Assembly (NCBI GenBank): GCA_020725525.1
Contig: DYEX01000053.1
Location: 1-44,649 of the forward strand
Reading direction: 5' to 3'
DNA: 44,649 nt
Source: Desulfovirgula sp.
Lineage (GTDB): Bacteria > Bacillota > Desulfotomaculia > Desulfotomaculales > Desulfovirgulaceae
Below, one piece after another: positions 1-8,852 of this stretch. The notes below the pieces were generated by a model. It ran no database searches. It saw only the letters and a program-made list of their open reading frames with translations, and had not been told where the DNA came from. Each line of letters opens with the position of its first letter. The stretch's first letter is position 1. A program made the translations under genes and the position numbers.

Positions 1-1615
1 CGGGGATTTCTGCTATCCGGTGACCGCCCTCCTGTACCGCACGGGGCAGGCTGCCGGTATCGATCAGGTCGCCTTCTTCCAGGTTTACGGCATATTCCAC
101 GGCGTTGATCAGTTCCCGCACATTTCCCGGCCAGCTATAGGCAAGGCAGGCCCGTTCCGCCCGGGAGGTGTAACCCCGGATATTCTTGCCCAGGAGGTTG
201 TTATAGTGCTCCCGGTAGTATTCCAGGAGCAGCTTGATATCCTCCGGCCTTTCCCGTAAAGGGGGTATGTAGAGGGGAATCACACTCAAGCGATAATACA
301 GGTCGTCCCGGAAACGCCCCTTGGCAATCATTTCTTCCAGGTTGCTGTTGGTGGCGGCAATGATGCGTATGTCCACCGGGATCAGGCGGTTGCCGCCGAC
401 GCGTTCCACCTGGCGCTCCTGCAGTACCCGTAGCAGCTTCGCCTGCAGGTAGAGGGACATGTTCCCGATTTCGTCCAGGAAAATGGTCCCGTGATTGGCC
501 AGCTCAAACTTGCCCGGCTTGCCCCCTTTGCGGGCACCGGTGAAGGCTCCTTCTTCATAACCGAACAGTTCGCTTTCCAGCAGGGTTTCCGGTATGGCCC
601 CGCAGTTGATGGCCACAAAGGGCCGGTTTCTCCGCGGGCTGGCGGCATGGATGGCCCGGGCAAAAATTTCCTTGCCCGTACCGCTTTCCCCGGTGATCAG
701 GACGGTGGAATGGCTGCCGGCAATTTTCGCCGCCCTTGCTTTTAGCTCTTTTATGGCCCGGCTTTCCCCGATGATGTCGTCAAAGGTGAAGACCTTCTGG
801 GCGCTCATAATTTCATAGGCCAGCTTTTGGGTTTCCTTGAAGTCCCGGGCCGAGGCCACCACTCCCACGGGCCGGCCGTCACTGCCCATGATTGGCCTGG
901 CCGTGACCAGAAGATGCAGCCGCCGCCCCCTGGCCTGGACAAAACACTCCCGGGAAGTGAAGCCTCCGGGTTTGCGCAGGGCCTGGAGGAGGGGAAGGCC
1001 GGTTAAGTGTTCTTCCAGGCGCTGGTGCAGAATTTCGTTTTTGGGAATGTTGAACATACGCTCCGCCGAGAGGTTAAAATGGGTCACCACCCCTTCACTG
1101 TCAATGGCAATGACCCCTTCATCCACCGCATCCATGACCGCGTTGACCTGGCTGGCCATGATCATTTTCTCGGTCATGGCCTCGTTTTCCAGCACTTTGG
1201 CTGCGATCAGATCGGCCATGCGCCCGATAAATTCCATCAAAGATTCGGTGCGGGAGCACAGGGTGACCTTTTGCTCCTCGCTGAAGGCAATCAGGCTGAT
1301 GGTGCCGATGACATTCTGCCCGGCAATGATGGGGTAAACGATGGAAGCTTTGTAAAAACAGCTCCCCGTCAGGGGGCAGGACATGCAAATGGGGTGGTAG
1401 CCTGCCTCTTTGATGAAAATGGGCTGGCTGGTCTTGAGCACGTGTTTGTTCACCAGTCCTCGCAGGAGGCGGGAGCCCACGTCGTTGCGCACCTTGCCCG
1501 TGCCGGCCACCCGCACCAGGTCGAGGTCGATTACCTCGACCTCGACCCCCAGGGCGGCGGCAATGGCTTCGGCGGCCCGCTGGCAATCTTCTTTTACCTG
1601 ATCCAGTCTGGACAC
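1..1615 (-). CDS. sigma-54-dependent enhancer-binding activator (C-terminus outside window)
   Basis: This is a transcription activator of the NtrC/RocR/PrdR type that remodels sigma-54 RNA polymerase using ATP. Reading from the GTG at 1615 (an in-frame TGA lies three codons upstream), the N-terminal sensor region carries a Cys cluster, [11 protein letters not shown] at about residues 76-86. A PAS-like region follows at about 155-265, then the AAA+ domain: Walker A GESGTGKE (309-316), the sigma-54 contact loop GAFTGA (356-361) and Walker B IFLDEIG (378-384). The Fis-type DNA-binding end lies beyond the window edge. It is the last visible gene of the proline operon, 16 bp after the P5C dehydrogenase gene. 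Since a sigma-54 promoter precedes that operon, it is probably the cognate activator, perhaps sensing proline or a product. The effector is inferred; the family assignment is firm. Confidence 0.93.
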   Translation of the reverse strand, partial: MSRLDQVKEDCQRAAEAIAAALGVEVEVIDLDLVRVAGTGKVRNDVGSRLLRGLVNKHVLKTSQPIFIKEAGYHPICMSCPLTGSCFYKASIVYPIIAGQNVIGTISLIAFSEEQKVTLCSRTESLMEFIGRMADLIAAKVLENEAMTEKMIMASQVNAVMDAVDEGVIAIDSEGVVTHFNLSAERMFNIPKNEILHQRLEEHLTGLPLLQALRKPGGFTSRECFVQARGRRLHLLVTARPIMGSDGRPVGVVASARDFKETQKLAYEIMSAQKVFTFDDIIGESRAIKELKARAAKIAGSHSTVLITGESGTGKEIFARAIHAASPRRNRPFVAINCGAIPETLLESELFGYEEGAFTGARKGGKPGKFELANHGTIFLDEIGNMSLYLQAKLLRVLQERQVERVGGNRLIPVDIRIIAATNSNLEEMIAKGRFRDDLYYRLSVIPLYIPPLRERPEDIKLLLEYYREHYNNLLGKNIRGYTSRAERACLAYSWPGNVRELINAVEYAVNLEEGDLIDTGSLPRAVQEGGHRIAEIP

Positions 1616-1631
1616 AGGACCTCACATCCGC

Positions 1632-3179
1632 TTAAAAACGTTCGGAGATAGACTTGGCTTGCATGAACAGTTTCAGGTAATCCCTGCCGCCGGCTTTGGA
1701 GTTGGTGCCGGACATTTTGAAACCGCCAAAAGGCTGTACTCCCACCAGAGCACCGGTGCACTTACGGTTGAAATACAGGTTACCCACATGGAACTCCCGG
1801 CGGGCCTTTTCCAGGTGGGCGCGGTTGCGGGAATAGACGCCTCCAGTAAGACCGTATTCCGTATCGTTGGCAATGGCGATGGCTTCATCAAAGCTTTTAG
1901 CATGAATTACCGCCAGTACCGGTCCGAAGATTTCCTCCTGGGCAATGCGGGCCCGGGGTGCCACGTCGGCAAACACCGTGGGCCAGATAAAATAACCCTG
2001 GCTGTTGTCGCCCCTGCCGCCCACCAGCAGCCGGCCTTCCTCCCGGCCGATCTGGATATAACCCATGATATTATTATATGAAGTTTCGTCAATGACCGGC
2101 CCCACATCTACGCCGTATTCCTCGGCAGGTCCGGTTTTCAATTGAACTACCCTTTCGGCCAGTTTGTCCAGCACCGGCCGGTAGGCTTTGCCCACCACAA
2201 TCAGCCGGGAGCAGGCCGAACATTTCTGACCGGAAAAGCCATAGGCGGAGGTAATCACGCCGGCTACGGCTTCATCCAGGTTGCATTCTTCGTCAATAAT
2301 GATGGCATTCTTGCCGCCCATTTCTGCCGCCACCCGTTTGATCCATTTCTGGCCGGGGGCGATCCGGGCGGCCAGGCTGTTGATGTGCAGGCCCACATCC
2401 CTGGAGCCGGTGAAATTAATGAAGTGCACCAGGGGATGCCCCACCAGAAAATCACCAATTTCCCCGCCGCTGCCGGGCAGGAAGTTGATTACTCCAGGAG
2501 GCAGGCCGGCTTCCTGCATGATTTCCATGAACATGTACGCGATTACCGGTGTATTACTGGCCGGTTTCAAAACCACCGTATTGCCGGCCACTACCGGTCC
2601 TACGGCAGTACCGGTGAGGATGGCCAGGGGGAAGTTCCAGGGAGGAATAACGACCCCTACTCCTAAGGGTAGATATTCCAGGGTGTTTTCCTCGCCGGGA
2701 TAGGGAGTGACCGTCTGGGGTTGGGCCAGGCGGATCATTTCCCGGCCGTAAAACTCCAGGAGGTCAATAGCCTCGGCGGTGTCGGCATCGGCTTCGGCCC
2801 AGTTTTTCCCTGCTTCCAGCACCATCCAGGCCGAAAGCTCATGTTTTTTGCGGCGCATGATGGCAGCCGCTTTAAAGAGATAGCGTGCCCTGGCTTCGGA
2901 GGACACCTGGCGCCAGCTCAAGAAAGCTTCTGCGGCCGTTTCCACCGCCCGCTGGGCTAAAGCCCGGTCGGCCCGGGAGACCCGGCCGATAACCTCACTG
3001 TGACAGGAAGGGTTGTAAGATGTGATTTTTTCTTCGGTGTAGATTTCCTCTCCCCCGATGATTATGGGATACTCCCTGCCCAGGCGGCTTCTCACCGCCA
3101 GCAGAGCTTCCTTCATTTTCTTCTGGTTTTCTTCCCGGGTGAAATCGGTTAAAGGCTCGTTAGCAAAGGGTATGAGCAT
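1632..3179 (-). CDS. rocA: delta-1-pyrroline-5-carboxylate (P5C) dehydrogenase, RocA/PruA type
   Basis: This NAD(P)-dependent aldehyde dehydrogenase of 515 residues oxidises glutamate semialdehyde (from P5C) to glutamate, the second step of proline breakdown. Typical family parts are visible: the Asn-containing PPWNFPLA motif, the GSRDVG nucleotide loop, the catalytic Glu in EMGGKN, the catalytic Cys in SGQKCSACSR, and EEIFGPVL near the end. The length matches the monofunctional Firmicute RocA/PruA group, not the fused PutA. The ATG at 3179 has a good AAGGAGTG site. It follows the flavoprotein subunit gene with an 88 bp gap on the same strand. The neighbouring dye-linked dehydrogenase cluster makes a proline pathway role more likely than a generic aldehyde dehydrogenase. 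Confidence 0.93.
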   Translation of the reverse strand: MLIPFANEPLTDFTREENQKKMKEALLAVRSRLGREYPIIIGGEEIYTEEKITSYNPSCHSEVIGRVSRADRALAQRAVETAAEAFLSWRQVSSEARARYLFKAAAIMRRKKHELSAWMVLEAGKNWAEADADTAEAIDLLEFYGREMIRLAQPQTVTPYPGEENTLEYLPLGVGVVIPPWNFPLAILTGTAVGPVVAGNTVVLKPASNTPVIAYMFMEIMQEAGLPPGVINFLPGSGGEIGDFLVGHPLVHFINFTGSRDVGLHINSLAARIAPGQKWIKRVAAEMGGKNAIIIDEECNLDEAVAGVITSAYGFSGQKCSACSRLIVVGKAYRPVLDKLAERVVQLKTGPAEEYGVDVGPVIDETSYNNIMGYIQIGREEGRLLVGGRGDNSQGYFIWPTVFADVAPRARIAQEEIFGPVLAVIHAKSFDEAIAIANDTEYGLTGGVYSRNRAHLEKARREFHVGNLYFNRKCTGALVGVQPFGGFKMSGTNSKAGGRDYLKLFMQAKSISERF

Positions 3180-3267
3180 ATTTTTTCACTCCTTATTATA
3201 GGCATGGCTTTCCTCCGGAACAAGATCCGCAGGGCAAAAGGGGTGGTAGTAACCTTTGGTTAATTAC

Positions 3268-4410
3268 CTAGACAACTGACGGTTCCACAAACAGCTCGCC
3301 GGTGGTGAAGCGGGACAGGCTGAACATATCCACGGGCAGGGTGGTGGGCAGTCCTAGAATGATTTCCGCCATCAACTGGCCGGTCATGGGGGCAATCATA
3401 AAGCCGTGGCCGGAAAAACCGGCGGCGACATAAAAGCCGGGCACCTCAGGTACCTCGCCCAGCACCGGCTGCCGGTCGGGACTCATGTCGTACACCCCGG
3501 CCCATTGCCGGACCACCCGCACATTTTTCAATACTGGCAGGAGCCAGACCACTTTTTGGGCCATCTGGGAAAGAAACTGCCAGCTTGAACGGACGTTGTA
3601 TTCCTTGGGTTCGTTGGGATCTCCCAGACCCATAATAAAGCTGCCGTGGGGCGTTTGCTGGCAGTAGAGGTTGTGGTAAAAACTCATCACCATGGGACCC
3701 AGGACCTGTTCCACCGGTTCGGTAACCAGGATCTGGTGCCTTTCGGGCACCACGGGCAGATCTACCCCCACCATGCGGCCGATTTCCGCCGCGTGGCCGC
3801 CCGCGGCGTTGACCACCACCGGGGCCTGGAAAGTTCCCCGGCTGGTGATGACCGTTTTCAGGGAACCTTCAATTTTTATATCCTGTACTTCCGTATAGGT
3901 GTGGATTTTTACCCCCAGCCGCCTGGCTGCCCGGGCATAGGCATCGGTGACCTTAAAGGGGTTGGCGTGGCCGTCTTTGGCACAGAAGGTGGCTCCCAGA
4001 AGGCCCTCGGTGTTTAAAAAAGGTACAATTTCCCGGGCTTCCCGGGGTGTTACCCAGCGGGCGTCAATGCCCAGGCTTCTCTGCAGGGCCAGGTTTTTCT
4101 TGAACTGCTCTTCCATTTTGGGGGTATAGGCCAGGATCAGGTAACCCCCCTGCTTGATTTCCACGCCTCCGGGATAGTCCAGCTCTTCCGCCAGGCGCTC
4201 CAGCCTGGCAATGGCGTGTTTGGCCAAAAGGCAGTTGGTTTTGGTACCCCACTGGTGGCGGAAACCGGCCCCGCAGCGTCCCGTGGCGCCGGAGGTGAGG
4301 TAGGCCCTTTCCAGGACGGCGACATCCTTCATGCCCCGGGCGGCCAGGTGGTAGGCAATGGAACACCCGGTTACGCCCCCCCCAATGATAATCACTTCAT
4401 GCCTGTTCAT
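3268..4410 (-). CDS. FAD-dependent oxidoreductase (DAO family), likely proline dehydrogenase catalytic subunit
   Basis: A 380-residue D-amino-acid-oxidase-fold flavoprotein. The dinucleotide motif VIIIGGGVTGCSIAYHLA starts at about residue 6, and the C-terminal AAGFSGHGFMIAP segment is the usual FAD/substrate closing motif. It resembles the beta subunit of archaeal dye-linked L-proline dehydrogenases and HcnC. It would oxidise an amino or imino acid and pass electrons via the partner iron-sulfur subunits rather than to oxygen. The ATG at 4410 is preferred over an in-frame GTG three codons earlier because a G-rich Shine-Dalgarno lies about six bases upstream. It overlaps the upstream BFD-like gene by 14 bp, so translation is probably coupled. 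Sarcosine, glycine or hydroxyproline are alternative substrates; the P5C dehydrogenase next door favours proline. Confidence 0.85.
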   Translation of the reverse strand: MNRHEVIIIGGGVTGCSIAYHLAARGMKDVAVLERAYLTSGATGRCGAGFRHQWGTKTNCLLAKHAIARLERLAEELDYPGGVEIKQGGYLILAYTPKMEEQFKKNLALQRSLGIDARWVTPREAREIVPFLNTEGLLGATFCAKDGHANPFKVTDAYARAARRLGVKIHTYTEVQDIKIEGSLKTVITSRGTFQAPVVVNAAGGHAAEIGRMVGVDLPVVPERHQILVTEPVEQVLGPMVMSFYHNLYCQQTPHGSFIMGLGDPNEPKEYNVRSSWQFLSQMAQKVVWLLPVLKNVRVVRQWAGVYDMSPDRQPVLGEVPEVPGFYVAAGFSGHGFMIAPMTGQLMAEIILGLPTTLPVDMFSLSRFTTGELFVEPSVV

Positions 4411-4681
4411 TTTTAGCACCCCCCCGGGCCAGGGTACCCAGCTTTAAGGGGATTACCGGCGGCCGGAAAGTGGGCAGGGTCAGGCTGGCCTGGTCCTGCC
4501 CGGTGATCCGGGAAAGTTCGCCGGCAATCAGAGGCCGGCAGGTGCGTCCCTGGCAGGGCCCCATGCCGCAGCGCTTCAGCCGCTTGATTTCATCCAGAGT
4601 GCGGGCACCCCCGGCAATGGCCTGCCGGATTTCCTCCAGGGTCACGTCCTCGCAGCGGCATACGATGGTTTTATCTTCCAT
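4397..4681 (-). CDS. BFD-like [2Fe-2S] binding subunit
   Basis: A small protein of 94 residues with a bacterioferritin-associated-ferredoxin-like cluster domain. The ligands are visible as CRCEDVT near the start, then CGMGPCQGRTC about 30 residues on, giving Cys-X-Cys...Cys-X4-Cys plus one extra Cys. In many relatives this domain is fused to the C-terminus of the NAD/FAD subunit (HcnB, proline dehydrogenase alpha); here it is a separate gene. The start at 4681 is chosen because a GGGGGTGAAAG site precedes it and CRC motifs usually sit close to the N-terminus. It probably relays electrons inside the dehydrogenase complex. Confidence 0.83.
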   Translation of the reverse strand: MEDKTIVCRCEDVTLEEIRQAIAGGARTLDEIKRLKRCGMGPCQGRTCRPLIAGELSRITGQDQASLTLPTFRPPVIPLKLGTLARGGAKNEQA

Positions 4682-4716
4682 GGCTTTCACCCCCGGAACG
4701 TTAAATATCATCCATT

Positions 4717-5208
4717 TTAAACATGTGTTATAACGAAGTGCCGTACCTCCATGGCCAGCTCTTTGGGTACGGCCAGCCAGACGACCGCGGTTTTATCCAT
4801 CTTTTCCGTGGCCACCACTTTAACCACCCGTGCCCGGCACACTTTTTCCCCCGCCCGGTTCATACCGGTTACTTCCTGGCCCTCCGCAGGCAGGGGGAGG
4901 AACTCGTAGGGCAGCTTGACCAGGGCTTCCTTTTCGCTGTAAGTTAGATCTACGACGAAAAGGGCCAGTCCGGGGCAGCGGGTGATGCACTGGCCGCAGC
5001 CGTTACATTTGTCATAATCCACCTGCGGTATTTCATTGATGTCCTCAAAGGGTCCGATGGCCTGGCGGGGACAGGCGTGGCTGCAGGGATCGCAGGGAAT
5101 GGGCTGGAAGCATTCCGCTATCACCACCGGCCCTTTGGCCAGCCGCTCCGGCGGGGGTATTTTTGCCGCCAGGTCCTCCGGAGTGGGGATGCCGTCCACA
5201 GCCAGCAT
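4717..5208 (-). CDS. ferredoxin-like two-cluster [4Fe-4S] subunit
   Basis: A 163-residue electron-transfer protein. Two cluster motifs are visible: CDPCSHACPRQAI at about residues 40-52, and the classic CNGCGQCITRCPG at about 70-82. A roughly 80-residue tail without cysteines follows and may dock to the flavoprotein partners. The longer open frame upstream is rejected because the ATG at 5208 has a strong GGAGGTGAAGG site and lies 19 bp after the stop of the preceding gene. A ferredoxin-like subunit is known as the delta/gamma part of the four-subunit archaeal dye-linked proline dehydrogenases, which fits this cluster. Confidence 0.83.
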   Translation of the reverse strand: MLAVDGIPTPEDLAAKIPPPERLAKGPVVIAECFQPIPCDPCSHACPRQAIGPFEDINEIPQVDYDKCNGCGQCITRCPGLALFVVDLTYSEKEALVKLPYEFLPLPAEGQEVTGMNRAGEKVCRARVVKVVATEKMDKTAVVWLAVPKELAMEVRHFVITHV

Positions 5209-5227
5209 AACCTTCACCTCCCAAACT

Positions 5228-6319
5228 CTAGCCGGCCAGCACCCTGGCCAGCCCGGTGCGAATCTTTTCGCCCACGGGGCCGGAACGCAGGCTGTCCAGC
5301 TGGTGTTGCAACTCCCGGCGCCGGTCTTCGTAGCCGGCCCGGCCGTAGCCCAAACTGTAAGCGGCATGCAGCCCGGCCAGGGCGCCTTCCATCATCGCTG
5401 CCGAGGCTTCTTCCACCCCGGCTGCATCGCCGGCCACGTAGACTCCCGGTACGGTGGTCTGGAGGTTGGCATCACGCAAAGGTACGTGCCCGCCCAGCTG
5501 GGGCACGTAGGCCAGCCTGCAGCCGGCCTGGGCCAGCAGTTCCACCAGGGGTGAAAGGCCTACGGAAAGACAAATGGTGTCTACGGCGAAGTCCTTTTCC
5601 GTCCCCGGTACGGGTTGGCCCTGTTCATCCAGTTGCCAGATCACGGCCTCTTCCACTTCCTGCTCGCCGTAAGCCCGCTTGATGGTATGGCTGGTATAGA
5701 TGGGCACTCCCGCCCGGCGTACCTTGGCCGCATGAACCCAGTAGGCCCCAATGCGCGGGGCGGCCTCTACAATGGCGGCCACCTCCATGCCGGCCTGCAG
5801 CAACTGGTAGCTGACGATAACCCCGATATTGCCGGCGCCGACCATCAGGACTCGCTTTCCGGGCAGAATGCCGTAAACATTGACCAGTGTCTGTACCGCA
5901 CCGGCACCATAAATGCCCGGCAGGTCGTTGTTGGGGAAGGCCAGGTTTTTTTCCGATGCTCCCGTGGCCACAATTACCCGGGAAGGTTTGAGGTAAAAGA
6001 CTCTTCCTTCCTGTTCCACCCCCAGCACGCCGTCTTCGTAGAAGCCAAAGACGGTGGCACCGGTCAGGGCTTCAATTAGGGGATGGGATATAACCTGGCC
6101 GGTGAGTTCGGCGGCGATATTGATCCCCCGTTCCGAGGCCCTGTGGCTGCGGGAACCGAAAAAGCGGTGGGTTTGCTTAATTAGCTGGCCGCCAAGCCGG
6201 TCCTGGCGGTCCAAAAGGATCACCCGGGCACCGGCGTTTGCTGCTTCCAGGGCGGCACAAAGTCCGGCCGGACCACCGCCAATGACTGCAATCTCTACAA
6301 AGCTAATTTCCTGCTGCAT
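5228..6319 (-). CDS. NAD(P)/FAD-binding oxidoreductase, likely proline dehydrogenase alpha subunit
   Basis: A 363-residue pyridine-nucleotide-disulfide-oxidoreductase-like protein related to HcnB and to the alpha subunit of dye-linked proline dehydrogenases. The FAD motif IAVIGGGPAGLCAALEAAN lies near the N-terminus and a second Rossmann motif, VLMVGAGNIGV, in the middle. The YVAGDAAG motif near the end is the usual second FAD-contact. It lacks the C-terminal BFD domain of longer relatives, which is encoded two genes downstream. The ATG at 6319 has a GGGAG site six bases upstream and overlaps the end of the preceding 2Fe-2S gene by 17 bp. It probably moves electrons between the catalytic flavoprotein and NAD or another carrier. 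Confidence 0.87.
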   Translation of the reverse strand: MQQEISFVEIAVIGGGPAGLCAALEAANAGARVILLDRQDRLGGQLIKQTHRFFGSRSHRASERGINIAAELTGQVISHPLIEALTGATVFGFYEDGVLGVEQEGRVFYLKPSRVIVATGASEKNLAFPNNDLPGIYGAGAVQTLVNVYGILPGKRVLMVGAGNIGVIVSYQLLQAGMEVAAIVEAAPRIGAYWVHAAKVRRAGVPIYTSHTIKRAYGEQEVEEAVIWQLDEQGQPVPGTEKDFAVDTICLSVGLSPLVELLAQAGCRLAYVPQLGGHVPLRDANLQTTVPGVYVAGDAAGVEEASAAMMEGALAGLHAAYSLGYGRAGYEDRRRELQHQLDSLRSGPVGEKIRTGLARVLAG

Positions 6320-6620
6320 AAACAACTCCCTTTCCTTTCTGGCTTTCCACCACCATGCCCGGGCGCAGCTTTTCCACGCAAATACGCACGTTGGGTTCCC
6401 CGTTTACAGTCATGAGACAGGAAGAACAGTTGCCGATGGCACAGAAAAGACCCCGGGGGCGGTGGAGCACCGGGCTTTCCCGCATGACCCGGATGCCGGC
6501 GGCGTGCAGGGCCGCGGCAATGGTTTCCCCTTCGTAGCCTACATACTCTTTGCCGTCGAAGGTGAACTTTATTTTTTTGCCCCGCCGGAATTCCAGGACC
6601 GGGTGTTGCTCTATACGCAT
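6303..6620 (-). CDS. HcnA/SoxA-like [2Fe-2S] subunit, first gene of operon
   Basis: A 105-residue plant-type ferredoxin-fold protein (Fer2_4 group). The N-terminal half has the beta-grasp pattern with GYEGETIAAALHAAG, followed by cluster ligands in CAIGNCSSC and a last Cys in VRICVEKL. This is the small subunit found with HcnB/HcnC-like pairs and with heteromeric sarcosine, hydroxyproline or proline dehydrogenases. Two in-frame ATGs exist; the second (6620) is chosen because GGAGGT then sits six bases away, whereas the first abuts it. The sigma-54 promoter motif lies 64-79 bases upstream, making this the first gene of the transcript. Confidence 0.86.
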   Translation of the reverse strand: MRIEQHPVLEFRRGKKIKFTFDGKEYVGYEGETIAAALHAAGIRVMRESPVLHRPRGLFCAIGNCSSCLMTVNGEPNVRICVEKLRPGMVVESQKGKGVVYAAGN

Positions 6621-6683
6621 GGCCATACCTCCATTTCAATCTGTGAAGGTAAAATAACGATTTACGAGGGCAGAATTATTAGT

Positions 6684-6699
6684 TGCAAAAGAAGTGCCA
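6684..6699 (-). promoter_or_regulatory. sigma-54 (-24/-12) promoter
   Basis: On the minus strand the sequence reads TGGCAC, five bases, TTGCA, an exact match to the sigma-54 consensus. The predicted transcript start is about 12 bases past the GC, near 6673, leaving a leader of roughly 50 bases before the first gene of the proline-type operon. The last visible gene of the same operon encodes a sigma-54 activator with the GAFTGA contact motif, which independently supports this site. Confidence 0.88.
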
Positions 6700-6767
6700 G
6701 AACAAAACCGGTGTTTCAGCCCGCTCTGGCCGGAGGTAAAAGTCGTGTTGTATAATAGATTGGACGG

Positions 6768-6789
6768 ATTGTTTAGACATTTAGACAAT
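6768..6789. promoter_or_regulatory. candidate upstream activator site (imperfect palindrome with direct repeat)
   Basis: A 22-bp imperfect palindrome begins ATTGT and ends ACAAT, and contains a tandem direct repeat of TTTAGACA. It lies 69 bp or more upstream of the sigma-54 -24 element, in the range usual for enhancer-binding activators. It could instead belong to the divergent moaA gene. The symmetry is seen; the binding protein is inferred. Confidence 0.45.
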
Positions 6790-6909
6790 ATTTAGGCATG
6801 ACCAGACGATTTGCCAGTCCTTCTTTTGTAAGGGATACCGGCAGGAAAGTGCGGTTTTGTCGAGAATACTATCTTGAGCGGCCTAACACCGAAGGAAGGT
6901 GCACATTTT

Positions 6910-7890
6910 ATGGAAGATCGTTATCAAAGGGAGATCAACTACCTGCGGGTTTCAGTCACCGACCGCTGTAATTTACGCTGCCATTACTGCATGCCTCCCC
7001 AGGGTGTATCCGTCGTGCCCCGGAAGGAAATCCTTACCCTGGAGGAAATTGTCCGGGTGGTCGAGGCATCGACAAAGGTGGGGGTGAAAAAGGTGCGCCT
7101 GACCGGAGGAGAGCCTTTGATACGCCGCGGGATAGCCGATCTCGTGCGGGCACTGGCTGCCATACCGGAAATTGACGACCTGGCCCTCACCACCAACGGC
7201 ATCCTGCTGGCCGCCTGCGCCGGCCAGTTAAAGGCTGCCGGCCTGCGCCGGGTGAACATCAGCCTGGATACATTAAAGCCTGAGCGTTACCGGTACATCA
7301 CCCGGGGAGGGCGTCTTGATGCGGTATGGCAGGGAATTGAAAGGTCGCTCGAGCTGGGACTTAATCCGGTTAAGCTGAATGCGGTGGTAATGCGCGGTTT
7401 TAATGATGATGAAATTTGTGATCTGGCCCGCCTTTCACTAGACCGGCCCCTGCACGTGCGTTTCATTGAATTGATGCCCTTTGGAGCAGTTGCCAGTGTT
7501 TCCAGGGAAGGCTATGTTTCCACGGCGGAAATCAGGGGCCGGATTGAGGAGGAGCTGGGCCAGTTGCAGGAAGTGCGCAAGCTGACGGGCAGCGGGCCGG
7601 CGCGCTACTACCGCCTGGCGGGGGCGATGGGGACCATTGGGTTTATCAGCGCGGTGAGCGATCATTTCTGCAGCCGGTGCAACCGCCTGCGCCTGACCGC
7701 CACCGGTGCTTTAAGGCCCTGTCTTTTTAATGAATACGAAATTGATTTAAAAGGCCCCCTGCGCCGGGGTGCCACCCTGGAGGAACTGGCTGCCCTGGTG
7801 GCCCGGGCCGTCCGGGACAAGCCCGGCCAGCATCATCTAAGCCAGGGGCTGTCCTGCTCCCGGAAAAACATGTCTCAAATTGGCGGGTAG
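6910..7890 (+). CDS. moaA: GTP 3',8-cyclase (molybdenum cofactor step 1)
   Basis: A radical-SAM enzyme of 326 residues that rearranges GTP to 3',8-cyclo-GTP, first step of molybdopterin synthesis. The N-terminal SAM cluster motif is DRCNLRCHYCMP, followed by the glycine-rich LTGGEPL motif. The C-terminal substrate-binding cluster is CSRCNRLRLT plus a later Cys in LRPCLF. The chain ends in MSQIGG, as in family members (usual length 320-340). The ATG at 6910 has AGGAAGGTG upstream and is preferred over an in-frame ATG 12 codons earlier. It starts a run with moaC, a MOSC gene and mobB and is divergent from the proline operon. Confidence 0.96.
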   Translation: MEDRYQREINYLRVSVTDRCNLRCHYCMPPQGVSVVPRKEILTLEEIVRVVEASTKVGVKKVRLTGGEPLIRRGIADLVRALAAIPEIDDLALTTNGILLAACAGQLKAAGLRRVNISLDTLKPERYRYITRGGRLDAVWQGIERSLELGLNPVKLNAVVMRGFNDDEICDLARLSLDRPLHVRFIELMPFGAVASVSREGYVSTAEIRGRIEEELGQLQEVRKLTGSGPARYYRLAGAMGTIGFISAVSDHFCSRCNRLRLTATGALRPCLFNEYEIDLKGPLRRGATLEELAALVARAVRDKPGQHHLSQGLSCSRKNMSQIGG

Positions 7891-7917
7891 GAGTTGGTAT
7901 TTAATATTATGGACGGC

Positions 7918-8406
7918 ATGCATTTGAACCATTTTGACCCTCAAGGAAAGGCGCATATGGTGGATATAAGCGGGAAAGGGGACACCGCGAGGGAGGCGGT
8001 TGCCCGGGGGGAAGTGCTCATGCGCCCGGAAACCTTAAACATCATTGCCGGCGGCACCGCAGCCAAGGGAGATGTGCTGGGGGTGGCCCGGCTGGCAGGG
8101 ATCATGGCCGCCAAAAAGACACAGGAGCTTATTCCCCTGGCCCATCCGATTCCTTTAACCAGCGTACAGGTGGATTTTCGCCTGCAACCCCCCGACAGGG
8201 TGGAGATCCAGGCCCGGGTACGGACCACCGGCAGGACCGGCGTGGAAATGGAGGCCCTCACGGCCACAAGTGTGGCCGCCCTCACTATCTATGACATGTG
8301 CAAGGCCGTGGACCGGGCCATGGTAATCCAGAATATCCGGCTGGTTAGCAAAAGCGGCGGCAAAAGCGGGGAATTCCGGCGGGAGGGAGAAGAAGAATGG
8401 GAGTAA
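7918..8406 (+). CDS. moaC: cyclic pyranopterin monophosphate synthase
   Basis: MoaC turns 3',8-cyclo-GTP into cyclic pyranopterin monophosphate. The 162-residue reading begins [18 protein letters not shown], which aligns with the usual MoaC start. The family segments [33 protein letters not shown] and the lysine-rich end are present. Alternative in-frame starts are ATG 7909 and TTG 7894; the Shine-Dalgarno TAGGAG overlaps the moaA stop and does not settle the choice. It overlaps the next gene by 10 bp. Confidence 0.94.
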   Translation: MHLNHFDPQGKAHMVDISGKGDTAREAVARGEVLMRPETLNIIAGGTAAKGDVLGVARLAGIMAAKKTQELIPLAHPIPLTSVQVDFRLQPPDRVEIQARVRTTGRTGVEMEALTATSVAALTIYDMCKAVDRAMVIQNIRLVSKSGGKSGEFRREGEEEWE

Positions 8407-8852
8407 TAATAGCGGTGTGCGCAAGCCCGGAAAAGGGTACGCGTAAAAAGAACATTGGTTCCGGTATGCTGGTGGCCAATCACGGCCTGGAGGGGGATGC
8501 CCACGCCGGACCCTGGCACCGGCAGGTCAGCCTTCTGGCCATAGAAAGCATTCAGAAAATGCGTGAACTGGGTCTGGATGTTAATCCTGGTGATTTTGCC
8601 GAAAACATTACCACCGAGGGGATAGATCTGACCAGTCTGCCCGTGGGTACCCGGCTGGCCATCGGTCCGGTAGCCGTTGGGGAGGTAACCCAGATCGGCA
8701 AGGCATGCCATTCTGCCTGTGAGATCCGCCGGCTGACCGGGGACTGCATCATGCCCCGGGAGGGCATCTTTGTGCGCATTCTTGCCGGCGGGCCGGTGAA
8801 GGTGGGAGACCGGATAGAAGTCCTTGAACCGGGGAGTAGTTCCGGGAGATGA
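8397..8852 (+). CDS. MOSC domain protein
   Basis: A stand-alone MOSC-domain protein of 151 residues. The signs are [15 protein letters not shown] near the start, GLEGDAHAG, the [14 protein letters not shown] segment and the conserved Cys in [15 protein letters not shown] domains bind molybdenum cofactor and/or handle sulfur through that Cys; in clostridia this short form sits in moa/mob operons, as here. The ATG at 8397 follows GGGAGGGAGAAG and overlaps the end of moaC. The exact reaction is unknown. Confidence 0.9.
   Translation: MGVIIAVCASPEKGTRKKNIGSGMLVANHGLEGDAHAGPWHRQVSLLAIESIQKMRELGLDVNPGDFAENITTEGIDLTSLPVGTRLAIGPVAVGEVTQIGKACHSACEIRRLTGDCIMPREGIFVRILAGGPVKVGDRIEVLEPGSSSGR

Noticed and set aside
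3268-6620. Hydrogen cyanide synthase (hcnABC)
   Set aside because: The subunits are similar, but the extra ferredoxin and the adjacent P5C dehydrogenase fit amino-acid (proline) oxidation better.
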